From positions 1-50,705 of the forward strand of contig RPFO01002256.1 in NCBI GenBank assembly GCA_009746045.1: 50,705 nt of DNA, written 5' to 3'. The stretch is from Mesostigma viride. Taxonomy: Eukaryota > Streptophyta > Mesostigmatophyceae > Mesostigmatales > Mesostigmataceae. Every line of letters begins with the position of its first letter. The first letter of the stretch is position 1. Below the pieces are notes generated by a model, which was not told the origin of the DNA, did no database searches, and saw only the letters and a program-made list of their open reading frames with translations. Positions 41,590-50,425 of the stretch are shown in pieces. Both the position numbers and the translations under genes were made by a program.

Positions 41590-42350
41590 AAGTACATTTT
41601 GAGTTTTCCCAAGTTTCTTGTTTTTTGCTTGTTTCAAGTTCAGTTTTGCATAAAAAGTGTCCCCATAGCCCCTGGATCTCATCTGGAGGTAGTTGAACTA
41701 GTATATGCTACAATATACTAGGTTGTACTATTTTCTACTACATTTATACTATAATGTACTAAATTGAACTGCATCTGAACTAAATGTAACTGTGATTGAT
41801 GCCCCTGTAACGTCTCCCAATGCTCAATAACAGGTCTGGCCACCATTGGTGACCTCCTAGAGCCATTCACAGCTGCATTTCGTGGATCACCGCACAAAAA
41901 AAAAATGTTTTACTTAGCCTTATCAACATGGGAATGAGGGCTTTGGTGTGCAAACATGCATGTGTGCTAAAAATTGGACATTCTGACACTGTGCGAGAGT
42001 CTGGTTATACTTAAGCACTTCAGGTCATGATCGAAGTATAGAATGAACTGATGCAAGCAATCAAGCATTATGCAAGGAATGGAATGCTGCAATGAATTTT
42101 AGCAGTAATACTTGCAACTAGGGAACACACGATAAAGTCACGAATCTGACATGCATTGTGCCGTCATGGCACATGCATGAACATGTACACGAACAGAGGA
42201 TCACGCGGACGCCCACGTGCACGCGCATGGCAATCCCCATGCCCCCCCCCCCCCACACACACACAAGCCCCAACTCCAAACATTGCACCAATGACCCACC
42301 CACCCAAACCCAACCCCAGCCCCCCTGACCCCCCCAACGCCCATGCACAC
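41590..42350. other. A+T-rich spacer of the 8.17-kb element
   Basis: Contains runs built on ACTATAATGTACT and TGTACTA, but no gene. Several ATGTACTT-like motifs resemble those near the TIRs. Confidence 0.45.
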
Positions 42351-42356
42351 GCCCAT

Positions 42357-42475
42357 GCCCCCCCCCGCCCCCGCCCCCGCCCCCGCCCCCGCCCCCGCCC
42401 CCGCCCGCCCCCGCCCCCGCCCCCGCCCCGCCCCCGCCCCGCCCCGCCCCCGCCCCCGCCCATGCCCATGCCCCT
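42357..42475. repeat. CCCCCG/CCCCGC-type hexamer array
   Basis: Mostly (CCCGCC)n with slips to shorter units. Frames through it give meaningless Pro-Arg or Gly repeats. Confidence 0.9.
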
Positions 42476-42499
42476 GCCCCCGCACCCGCCCATTCTCAC

Positions 42500-42712
42500 C
42501 CACGCCCATGCCCACGCCCACGCCCATGCCCACGCCCACGCCCACGCCCACGTCCACGCCCACGCCCACGCCCACGCCCACGCCCACGCCCACGCCCACG
42601 CCCACGCCCACGCCCACGCCCACGCCCACGCCCACGCCCACGCCCACGCCCACGCCCACGCCCACGCCCACGCCCACGCCCACGCCCACGCCCACGCCCA
42701 CGCCCGCGGCTA
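42500..42712. repeat. (CCCACG)n hexamer array, block 1
   Basis: About 35 nearly uninterrupted CCCACG units. It is followed by a 110-bp unique block that recurs after block 2. Confidence 0.95.
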
Positions 42713-42829
42713 CGCCCACCCTAGCCTCACCCCTACTCCAAGCCACAATTATACCCAAAGCCACAGCCAGAAGTAGAGCGCAGCTGCAACAATAGCAGAC
42801 GTAGCTGAGACACACACCTACCCACGCCA

Positions 42830-43410
42830 ACGCCCACGCCCACGCCCACGCCCATGCCCATGCCCACGCCCACGCCCACGCCACGCCCACGCCCACGCCC
42901 ACGCCCACGCCCACGCCCACGCCCACGCCCACGCCCACGCCCACGCCCACGCCCACGCCCACGCCCACGCCCACGCCCACGCCCACGCCCACGCCCACGC
43001 CCACGCCCACGCCCACGCCCACACCCGCGACCACGCCCACGCCCACGCCCACGCCCACGCCCACGCCCACGCCCACACCCACGCCCACACCCACACCCAC
43101 GCCCACGCCCACGCCCACGCCCACGCCCACGCCCACACCCACGCCCACTCCCACGCCCACACCCACACCCACGCCCACGCCCACGCCCACGCCCACGCCC
43201 ACGCCCACTCCCACGCCCACTCCCACGCCTACGCCCACGCCCACGCCCACGCCCACGCCCACGCCCATGCCAACGCCCACGCCCACGCCCACGCCCACGC
43301 CCACGCCCACGCCCACGCCCACGCCCACACCCACGCCCACGCCCACGCCCACGCCCGCGCCCATGCCCACGCTCACGCCCACGCCCACGCCCGCGCCTGC
43401 GCCCACCCTA
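42830..43410. repeat. (CCCACG)n hexamer array, block 2
   Basis: Nearly 100 CCCACG units with scattered CCCACA, CCCACT and CCCATG variants. The block of about 110 bp at 42713-42830 (with CCTAGCCTCACCCCTACTCC) reappears at 43399-43515, so array plus spacer form a macro-unit of about 688 bp duplicated in tandem. Confidence 0.95.
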
Positions 43411-43676
43411 GCCTCACCCCTACTCCAAGCCACAAATGCACCGTAAGCCACAGCCAGAAGTACAGCACAGCAGCGACAATTGCAGACTTAGCCCAGACAC
43501 ACACCTACCCACGTCAATGCCCCTGCCCAGAGACTCGCGGCCTCATCCCACCCCCCTGCACGAACAGTTCCCAAACAAAAGAAAAGGCAAACAAAAGGAA
43601 CAAGAGTAGCAAGCTGCATTGCGAGCACATATGCCAGTTCTGGTGCACATGCCAGGCCGAAAGCAACTCATGATTG

Positions 43677-43815
43677 CCCCTGCCCCTGCCCCTGCCCCTA
43701 CCCCTGCCCCTGCCCCTGCCCCTGCCCCTGCCCCTGCCCTGCCCCTGCCCCTGCCCCTGCCCCTGCCCCTGCCCCTGCCCCTGCCCCTGCCCCTGCCCCT
43801 GCCCCTGCCCCTGCC
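43677..43815. repeat. (CCCCTG)n hexamer array
   Basis: About 23 CCCCTG units, nearly pure, with a single one-base slip at 43738-43740. Confidence 0.95.
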
Positions 43816-44333
43816 ATCACCATTCTAACCACCACACATTACGAAAAGCAAGAAGAAATTATAATAATAATAATAAGAAATAATAATAATAAACAAGCAC
43901 AAAGTTGACTGCACATGCGACTGTACCAGTAGGCACGTAGCAAATTTTAGCTGCAGCTTCAATTTCAACTTCATTGCAATTGCAAGTGTGACTGCATGTG
44001 TAATTGCACTACCAATGCCTAATGCCCACTGCATGTGCCCAGTGCGAATGCAATTCAAAAGCAACATGCAATCGAAATTACAGCTGAAGCCGGCTATTAA
44101 CAAAGATATTTAAAGCAGTTGTTAACTACAGAGACCCAATGAAAATGCAAATGCAATGAAAAAGCAACAGAAGTTGAAGCCACTGCCACTCTACCTGCCG
44201 ACAGTAACACCACCGCCAGCACCCACTCATATCCCAACGACAAGGAAATAGAATTGCCCAAAGCCAGACATACATTGGGACGCATAAGCAAACGGCAACG
44301 CAAGCGCACATGCAAATGTATACGCAAAGGCAA

Positions 44334-44393
44334 AGGCAAAGGCAAACGCAAACGCAAACGCAAACGCAAACGCAAACGCAAACGCAAACGCAA
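44334..44393. repeat. (CAAACG/CAAAGG)n hexamer array
   Basis: Three CAAAGG units followed by about seven CAAACG units. The flanks also contain looser ACGCAAGCGCA repeats. Confidence 0.9.
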
Positions 44394-45018
44394 GCTTGTC
44401 ATGTACCTACGCTTAACTGCAAACGCAAACTGTGCACGAAGCAAAAAGATTGGATGGCCAAGATCATGGCAAATACGAGGGCCGAAAACAATCCAACTTC
44501 ATCTAAATGTCCGAAATCCTCACGACGTTTCGATGCGCGCTTGAATGTCGAAGGCCTGCGCCGATTATCGATCATAAGTCGAATGTGTAATTGTCGGCTT
44601 ATGAGAACTGCTTTGCGACAGTATCACGTCAGGCCGTTCCTGTGCAGCCATTTTCCCTGTGCAGCGGGTGGACAACGTTCACTTTCCGCATTATTCATGG
44701 CTATCGAAGTTAATTCTTACCGACCCCGGCTGCCATGGCCACTGGCCACGCATATCAAGTTCAGGTATTCCCGACCTGTAGCGCAGCAGATTTCTGTCGG
44801 AAGGCATCCTAAGCATCGTGATAAAAGAAATCCGAACAATAGACATTCATGCTGCATCTAAGGACATTATGGCATTTGTATATACTGCAAGTACATGTAT
44901 CGACATTGCCGTGATTGCTAACCCCGACTCACCATGAACAGGAACTTTCCCTCTGCCTCCATGAAATGTACTTCGTGAAATGTACTGTAATACATATGAT
45001 GTACTACGATGATAATCA

Positions 45019-45633
45019 TCCCAGCAAAGCCATAGCACACCTTCCGTTTCGACCGCCATGTCGGCCACTAGTCCGGATAGCTCAATGTGCACCTGACCTT
45101 GACACTAATCGCACAAACAGCCACAATTTTGCAAGCAAGAAGACATGGCTACCTCGGCATTTCATGAAATGTACTTCGTGAAATGCATTTCGTGAAATGT
45201 ACTAAGGAACGTGATTGGCCGGCGTTTGCTCGCCAAATCTCGCAAAATGTACTAAGGCACGTGATTGGTCCCGCAAAATGTACTAAGGAACGTGATTGGC
45301 CGGCGAAGATTCTGTTTGCTGCAATTAAAATTCCCTACAGAATCTTCGCCGGCCAATCACGTTCCTTAGTACATTTTGCGGGACCAATCACGTGCCTTAG
45401 TACATTTTGCGAGATTTGGCGAGCGAACGCCGGCCAATCACGTTCCTTAGTACATTTCACGGAGTGCATTTCACGAAGTACATTTCATGAAATGCCGGTG
45501 TAGCCATGTCTTCTTGCTTGCAAATTTGTGGCTGTTTGTGCGATTAGTGTCAAGGTCAGGTGCACATTGAGCTATCCGGACTAGTGGCCGACATGGCGGT
45601 CGAAACGGAAGGTGTGCTATGGCTTTGCTGGGA
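45019..45633. mobile_element. 615-bp foldback with 296-bp arms
   Basis: Arms 45019-45314 and 45338-45633 are near-perfect inverted copies around a 23-base loop. Each arm has three direct copies of a segment around AATGTACTAAGGAACGTGAT and GAAATGTACTTCGTGAAATG. ATAATC lies just outside both ends (45012-45017 and 45635-45640), a possible target duplication offset by one base. The ATG of the next candidate gene (45593) lies inside the right arm. Confidence 0.9.
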
Positions 45634-46209
45634 CATAATCGTGGCTATCTGCTTCCTGGCTTTCGCTATCACGGTGATGGGACACCATGGGAAGCGCAAG
45701 TTCGCAGCCATAGTGCTAAGCGGCAGCACCCATGCCGGCAGCCTAGTGACCGACGAGACGTTCGACTGTAAGTGCGGCCACGAGTGCATGAAGCCCATTA
45801 GAATATCACATCTCCAGGCATTGCGAAGCGCCTGGTTTTCGCCCGGGCGGAAGCAAGAGGACAGGAAGGCGGCGATAAAGCAGCAGCTGCACCAGGGGGG
45901 GTACGACGCCATAACCACGATGTCGTCATCTACTCGTCACAATCATGGCGCTGGTTTTCGGTTCGTTCTCGACGGGGGAGTCAAGGATATGAACACAGGG
46001 TTTGTGACCCCTTTTCACTTTCGCGTTTCACTTTCGAGGCGGCCTTCAGGCACTGCCTGAAAATTAGCAACCACGTTTGGAACTCTTCGGACCACCTGTG
46101 AAACTAATCACATTTGATGATGTGCTGGCGGGCCTGGGCATCGCATTTGAGCATTACTTCGAGCAGGGCTCAACAAGCTCGATTCGCCAACTCAACCCGA
46201 AGAAGCCCT
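45593..46209 (+). CDS. Candidate transposase N-terminal region, Cys-rich, broken
   Basis: From the ATG at 45593 one frame (to 46060) encodes a short hydrophobic stretch (IIVAICFLAFAITVM) and then a probable zinc-binding segment, FDCKCGHECMKPI (C-x-C-x3-C), followed by a basic helix LRSAWFSPGRKQEDRKAAI. After a frame change near 46000-46030 another frame gives FTFEAAFRHCLKISNHVW, and a third, at 46082-46209, gives LITFDDVLAGLGIAFEHYFE. A C-x-C-x3-C module followed by a charged helix and an F..C..AF..../IS motif resembles N-terminal regions of several eukaryotic transposon proteins, but I cannot name the family. A GT-AG intron ending at AACACAG (46001-46007) could explain the first frame change. 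Confidence 0.4.
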
Positions 46210-46455
46210 AAGCTGCGGTAAGACATATATTTGTGTGGATGGCTCTTGATATCATGCTGAATTTCTAGACTTCTCTAGGTGGACAGTTCATGTGCAGCCA
46301 TACAGGTCATCCATGTGTGTTTTAACCATGTTGCATGTGCCACAGATATCATGAGCAGTATTTACTAAGTGTGCTGGAGTCGTTGTTGCATGCTTGTTGT
46401 ATTTCACAGGTTCACGCCTGCATGAACGCATCGTTGATACTAATGATTATTCATA

Positions 46456-47094
46456 TTGCATGACTGTTCTATTGGGGACGCCGCGCTTGATGTCACAACG
46501 TGGCTGAAAGGGTGCATCCACCGCGACTTTGGCCGGTGGGTGAAATCGATGGACGCATTTCCGAAGAAGCCAGCCGCGGGCCACACCCATGGCGCGGGCG
46601 TGGGCGCGGGGGGGCGGGGGCGGGGGAGAAGGCGCGGGTGCGGGCGCGGGCGCCACCCAAGGCGCGGGCGCGGGCGCGGGCGGGCGGGGCGGGGGCGGGG
46701 GCGCAGGCGCCGGCGCGGGTGCGGGCGCGGGCGCCACCCAAGGCGCGCGCGCGGGCGCGGCGGGGGGGGGCGCAGGCGCCGGCGCGGGTGCGGGCGCGGG
46801 CGCCACCGCCGACTTGGATGATGAGCCAGCAACCGAAGCCAAGAGGGAGAGGCACCGCTCTTCGAAGGTGTTCGATCTCGAAGTGTTTTGGGGCCGGATA
46901 TGACCGTGTATGTCCGCTGGCGCCTAGCCGCATCGGAGACGTTGGTAAATGCACCGGTGAACAAGTGGCAGCCCACAGGGCCTAATGGCGAGGCTTGTGA
47001 CGGGGTCACGCCCATTGGGTACACCCCGCAGGGAGATCCTGTCTATGGGTGCCTCCTCATAGAGCGTGGCAGGCCCCCAAAGGAAGTCCTGGTC
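46456..47094 (+). CDS. Candidate gene, middle region with Gly/Ala hexamer tract
   Basis: Begins with a short folded-looking segment (DVTTWLKGCIHRDFGRWVKS), enters a (GCGGGC)n-type hexamer tract (46590-46805) coding Gly/Ala/Arg repeats, then resumes with DLDDEPATEAKRERHRSSKV. A one-base shift at TTTTGGGG (46883-46890) leads to PDMTVYVRWRLAASETLVNA and GVTPIGYTPQGDPVYGCLLI. Protein-like composition on both sides of the low-complexity tract supports real coding sense, but boundaries and splicing are uncertain. Confidence 0.35.
46590..46810. repeat. (GCGGGC)n-type hexamer tract within the candidate gene
   Basis: GCGGGCGCGGGC units with GCCACCCAAGGC interruptions repeated three times about 80-90 bases apart. 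Fourth distinct hexamer motif in the 8.17-kb element. Confidence 0.9.
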
Positions 47095-47618
47095 TAGTGC
47101 TGCTTTTTGAATGGGACGAGGGCGGTGCCAGGAGATGTACCTGCGCTAGCCTTCACAGCCTTTTTCCCGACATCGTCGCCGCTGAGAAGCAGCAGTTGCT
47201 GGACGGATGGATTGAGCAGGTGCCAAAGTCCGTGGAGGATGTGCGTGCCAACAACGAGAATCTGTTCAACATCATGGAGCAAAAGCTCAAAGAGAAGCGT
47301 GAACTGCAAGCGAACAAGGCGGTACCCTTACCGCTGCGATCTGCAGGCGACCAGTCGGTTGCGCGGGCAACACGAGCACTGAGGCTGCCCATAAAACAAG
47401 TCATCTCACACGTCGCTTGCCCTGCCCGCGAGATTCAAGCGCAGATCAACCGCGCATGTGCGCCCGCTGCGCGAGGGAGCACATCAACGGCAACGCCCGC
47501 TTTGCGCACACTGATTTCCGGCAGGCACACCTTCAAGGTGAATGGAAGCCTCGTACGACGCGGCGGCCTACTCGTTGTTAAGCGGCCAGCCGTCACCTGC
47601 GGGCAGGGAATGCCGTAA
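47049..47618 (+). CDS. Candidate gene, helical region
   Basis: Frame with LLFEWDEGG, then a long helical and charged segment (EKQQLLDGWIEQVPKSVEDV and NLFNIMEQKLKEKRELQANK) that may form a coiled coil, followed by a basic region with ARATRALRLP and a beta-rich end (HTFKVNGSLVRRGGLLVVKR). It overlaps the previous segment by 46 bases in another frame, implying a splice or an indel near 47090. No family recognised. Confidence 0.4.
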   Translation: MPPHRAWQAPKGSPGLVLLFEWDEGGARRCTCASLHSLFPDIVAAEKQQLLDGWIEQVPKSVEDVRANNENLFNIMEQKLKEKRELQANKAVPLPLRSAGDQSVARATRALRLPIKQVISHVACPAREIQAQINRACAPAARGSTSTATPALRTLISGRHTFKVNGSLVRRGGLLVVKRPAVTCGQGMP

Positions 47619-47627
47619 GCACCACAC

Positions 47628-48236
47628 ATGCTGGTGAAGGTCCTTGATCTGAAAGGCGATCGCACGGAGCGTGACAGCATTGTCGCCTCTCCTTACTACG
47701 CACCGTCGTGGACGGGCCAGTTTTCTAGAGTGACATTAGGTGGCGGCAGCGCAGGGATGACGGTCCCCATTTCTGATGTACACCTGCAGCACTGGACAGT
47801 GGGCGGTACGGCAGAGGTGCACCAGCCTGAGCTGATCGGTACCGGCAAACTGTCAGCTGCCACGGTGGCGGCGTTGAAAGAGCACCCGCAGATTGACTTT
47901 GAGCATTACAAGACTGCCACCGCCGCCAGGGCAGCAGCAAAGGATGACTGCAATGCCTACTTTGCCGAGCATGGAGCACGTGCGCTTATCGGGATGCGCC
48001 TGTGTGCCATGTTTCCGGGGACAGCGAGGAAGAGGGAGCGCTTCCATGGCTGGGTCACTAAGGTTCAGGAAAGGGGAGGTCACCTGCTCATCAAGGCGAT
48101 GTGGGCTGATGGGCAGGACTATCATGCCCTGGCGGAGGTGACGCAGTTCGTGTGCGGCTGCCCACACCCAGTCGAGGCATTTGGCCGCGCTCGCTTCTTT
48201 CCACAGGAGCTAGGCTGGCACCGTGAACGCAGGTGA
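47628..48236 (+). CDS. Candidate gene, C-terminal region with Tudor/SH3-like motif
   Basis: A clean 202-residue frame starting MLVKVLDLKGDRTE. The C-terminal part, with FPGTARKRERFHGWVTKVQE then HLLIKAMWADGQDYHALAEV, resembles small beta-barrel (Tudor/chromo/SH3-like) modules of the form F.G.V..V.......YDDGD..., which occur in several transposon and chromatin proteins. The frame ends at 48236, but the next 230 bases, in another frame, encode an acidic tail (DDAVPAVHSDSEGGEEEEE and EEDAEWEPGMTGR), so the gene probably continues to 48469 through a splice or frameshift. Best-preserved part of the plus-strand locus. Confidence 0.5.
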   Translation: MLVKVLDLKGDRTERDSIVASPYYAPSWTGQFSRVTLGGGSAGMTVPISDVHLQHWTVGGTAEVHQPELIGTGKLSAATVAALKEHPQIDFEHYKTATAARAAAKDDCNAYFAEHGARALIGMRLCAMFPGTARKRERFHGWVTKVQERGGHLLIKAMWADGQDYHALAEVTQFVCGCPHPVEAFGRARFFPQELGWHRERR

Positions 48237-48469
48237 TGGCACCCACATAGACGATGCCGTCCCTGCTGTGCACAGTGACAGTGAAGGCGGGGAGGAGGAG
48301 GAAGAGGGAGAGGAAGAGGGGAGGAAGGGGAGGAAGAGGGGAGGAGGGGGAGGAGGGGGGAGAGGGGAGGGAGAGGGGAGGGAGAATGGGAGGGGGAGGG
48401 GAGGAGGAAGAGGGAGAGGGAGACGGAGAGGAGGATGCGGAATGGGAGCCGGGGATGACTGGTAGATGA
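48237..48469 (+). CDS. Candidate acidic tail exon
   Basis: A GAG/GGA-rich tract whose plus-strand frames give Glu/Gly-rich sequence; the end EEDAEWEPGMTGR and the stop at 48467-48469 look natural. Antisense frames give meaningless Pro/Ser runs. Slippage in the purine tract makes the exact frame uncertain. Confidence 0.35.
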
Positions 48470-48884
48470 GACGGTGCCATCTACCGGCGCATGGAATGAA
48501 GTGGTACACAAGTTTACTCATGGTTATCGGCAAGTAGAGCATGCTCGCCTGGCCTAGTTGCATTTAAATCAATGAGTTGAGTTTGGAGAGGCTGCATTTT
48601 GCTTGGATGAAGAATGTGTTAGCATGGCCAAACTTTTATGGCTTGTAGCCAAATCCTCTTGGGGTATGCAGTGTACTAGCGGTGTGCAATTGCGAGGATT
48701 CCTGTCTTGTAGCGATGTGGCCTCTCACCCTGCAGCCTGGTAGATGTGTTGGCATGCAGCCACCCATCATGGGTCATCCGATCTGGTGTGATTTGCATTT
48801 GCACACCTTGTATTAAGGCCATGATTTAATATTGTCTTGTTATTTTTAATGTGTATATGCGAAAAGAGGCATAATCTGCTCATA
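48470..48884. other. No gene recognised
   Basis: Likely 3' UTR and spacer after the candidate gene; A+T-rich with no repeat that I can see. Confidence 0.45.
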
Positions 48885-49620
48885 TATAGTGCTAGCAAAT
48901 GTCACTACCTTTACCTATGCCTGACCTTACAAGTTGAGGATGGTCTAATGTAGTGGCAAACAGGTTATTTACAACATTCACAGTTTTCTGACATAGTTTG
49001 AGGCAACTATACTTACCAAAATGCTTGAAAAAGGCAAAAATTGCACCATTTATGCTAGCAAACGTCACTATTTTGAGATCAAACTGGGCCCAAACTTGGC
49101 CCATGGTCTAATCTAGTGGTGTTTAGGTTGCTTCCAACATTTCATAGCTTTCTGACATAGTTTGATATTGTGTAGTAGCTTACACTGAGCAAAATGCTTG
49201 AAAATGGCAAAAAATGCACCATTTATGCTAGCAAACGTCACTATTTTGACATCAAGCTGAGCCCAAACTTGGCCCATTGTCTATTCTAGTGGTGTTTAGG
49301 TTGCTTCCAATATTTCATAGCTTTATGACGTAGTTTGATATTGTTTAGTAGCTTACACTGAGCAAAATGCTTGAAAATGGCAAAAAATGCAGTATTTATG
49401 CTAGCAAACGTCACTATTTTGAGTTCAGATTGACCCCAAACTTTGTGCATGGTCTATTCTAGTGGTAATTAGGTTGCTTGCAAATATCCATGATGGTTTG
49501 ACGTGATTTAGTACTGTTTCCTATTTATTACTATTTAATTTAATTTAAAATGACAAAAATGTACCTGTATTGCTAGCAAATGTCACCAAGATGACGTCCG
49601 ATCGATACCAAACTTTGTAC
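48885..49620. repeat. ~173-bp tandem repeat near the right TIR
   Basis: GCTAGCAAACGTCACTATTT marks unit starts at 48891, 49054, 49227, 49400 and 49572 (spacings 163, 173, 173, 172). Inner units are similar; outer units are more diverged. It ends about 80 bases inside the right TIR. Confidence 0.9.
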
Positions 49621-49731
49621 GAGGTCTATTTTGGTTGCAAACATCATGCATGACAATTTTCAGCATAAAAAGACAAACTTCGGTACGAAGTACATTTTGC
49701 GTGCTGGAGTACATTCTTAATGGCTGGTAGG

Positions 49732-50425
49732 CTTTGCGTCCTTGCATTGCGCTTCCGCGTCTCATCCTCCTTGAATCTGGCGCAAATGGTCAGCCGCAGG
49801 CACTCCAGCACATCCTTGCGCGAACTCCTCCAACTTGGTGAGCTTTTCCGGTCCAACCTGGCAGCTCATGATGCAATCGATCACGGCGTCCATCATAGGA
49901 AGGCTGGCCAAGTTCCTGAAAGCGGTCCAAGAGACCTTCTGGCCTTTCTTCTCCCCCTCTGCATTCGCGAATTTGCACCTTTGCATCATCACCTCCTCAG
50001 GCGCGGGTTTCGTTGAGGCAGGATCATCAGTCTGCTCCTGTGTCAGACGGAGAAACGTGTTGGCCAGCGTGCGACTGTAAGCGGAATGCACTGAAGCATG
50101 CTGTGGGCCGGCTTTTTCTTTCCTTCTGCTTCCTCCTCGTGTACATCCACCGCTGCCCGGCTCCACATTCCCTTCCTCCCCCCGCTTGCCGCATAGCCGG
50201 GAGGATGTACGTGAGCAGATTGGTGTAGTGGCCATCCGCAATATAGTGGCCCTTCCCACGCGTGACTTTGCCGTATAGATATAGCTTGTTGTAGTTCCAC
50301 ACGTCAAGCAACGCCTGGCCCAGCGTACGATCCGCCACGGCTAAGTCCTCCGAATTCGCCCCTTGGCGATGTCGAACAGCTTCTCCAGCTTGCCGGTCAG
50401 CACCGCCTGCGACATCAATTAACAT
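49732..50425 (-). pseudogene. Unknown minus-strand gene, 5' portion
   Basis: Read from 50425: MLIDVAGGADRQAG, LLDVWNYNKLYLYGKVTRGK and GHYTNLLTYILPAMRQ; then, after a shift in a six-C tract (50178-50183), a Gly/Lys-rich linker and SYSRTLANTF-type text, WTAFRNLASLPMMDAVIDCI and EKLTKLEEF; then, after a one-base shift near 49820, KDVLECLRLTICARFKEDE up to the TIR. The last partial codon (two bases at 49733-49732) completes with the first base at 41558. The first ATG is a candidate start, but upstream exons beyond the window cannot be excluded. No family recognised. Confidence 0.55.

Larger units (their letters stand above)
41559..49731 (+). mobile_element. 8.17-kb TIR-bounded segment, probable DNA transposon
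   Basis: 31-bp inverted repeats lie at 41559-41589 (CCTGCCAGCC..., ending AATGTACTCCAGCAC) and 49701-49731, matching at 29 of 31 positions. Excision exactly between their outer ends reconnects the minus-strand gene in phase. The motif AAGTACATTTTG occurs just inside both ends and, in variants, many times around the foldback at 45019-45633. The interior holds a plus-strand candidate gene (45593-48469), four hexamer arrays and a 173-bp tandem repeat near the right end. The flanks CTTGCCCTT and CTTTGCGTC are only weakly alike, so no target duplication is claimed. Confidence 0.65.

Noticed and set aside
42156-43451. Long open frames with Val-Gly, Ala-His, Pro-Arg or Ala-Trp repeats on both strands
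   Set aside because: They are produced by the hexamer arrays; every frame is open because the unit is a multiple of three, and there is no domain or codon bias.
44847-45092. 81-residue minus-strand frame starting MHIELSGLVADMAVETEGVL
   Set aside because: It is the mirror of the plus-strand frame at 45560 because both run through the foldback arms; not independent evidence of a gene.
41559-49731. A 9-bp target duplication (CTTGCCCTT / CTTTGCGTC) for the large element
   Set aside because: Only about half the positions agree, so it was not claimed; the TIR and in-phase frame evidence stand without it.
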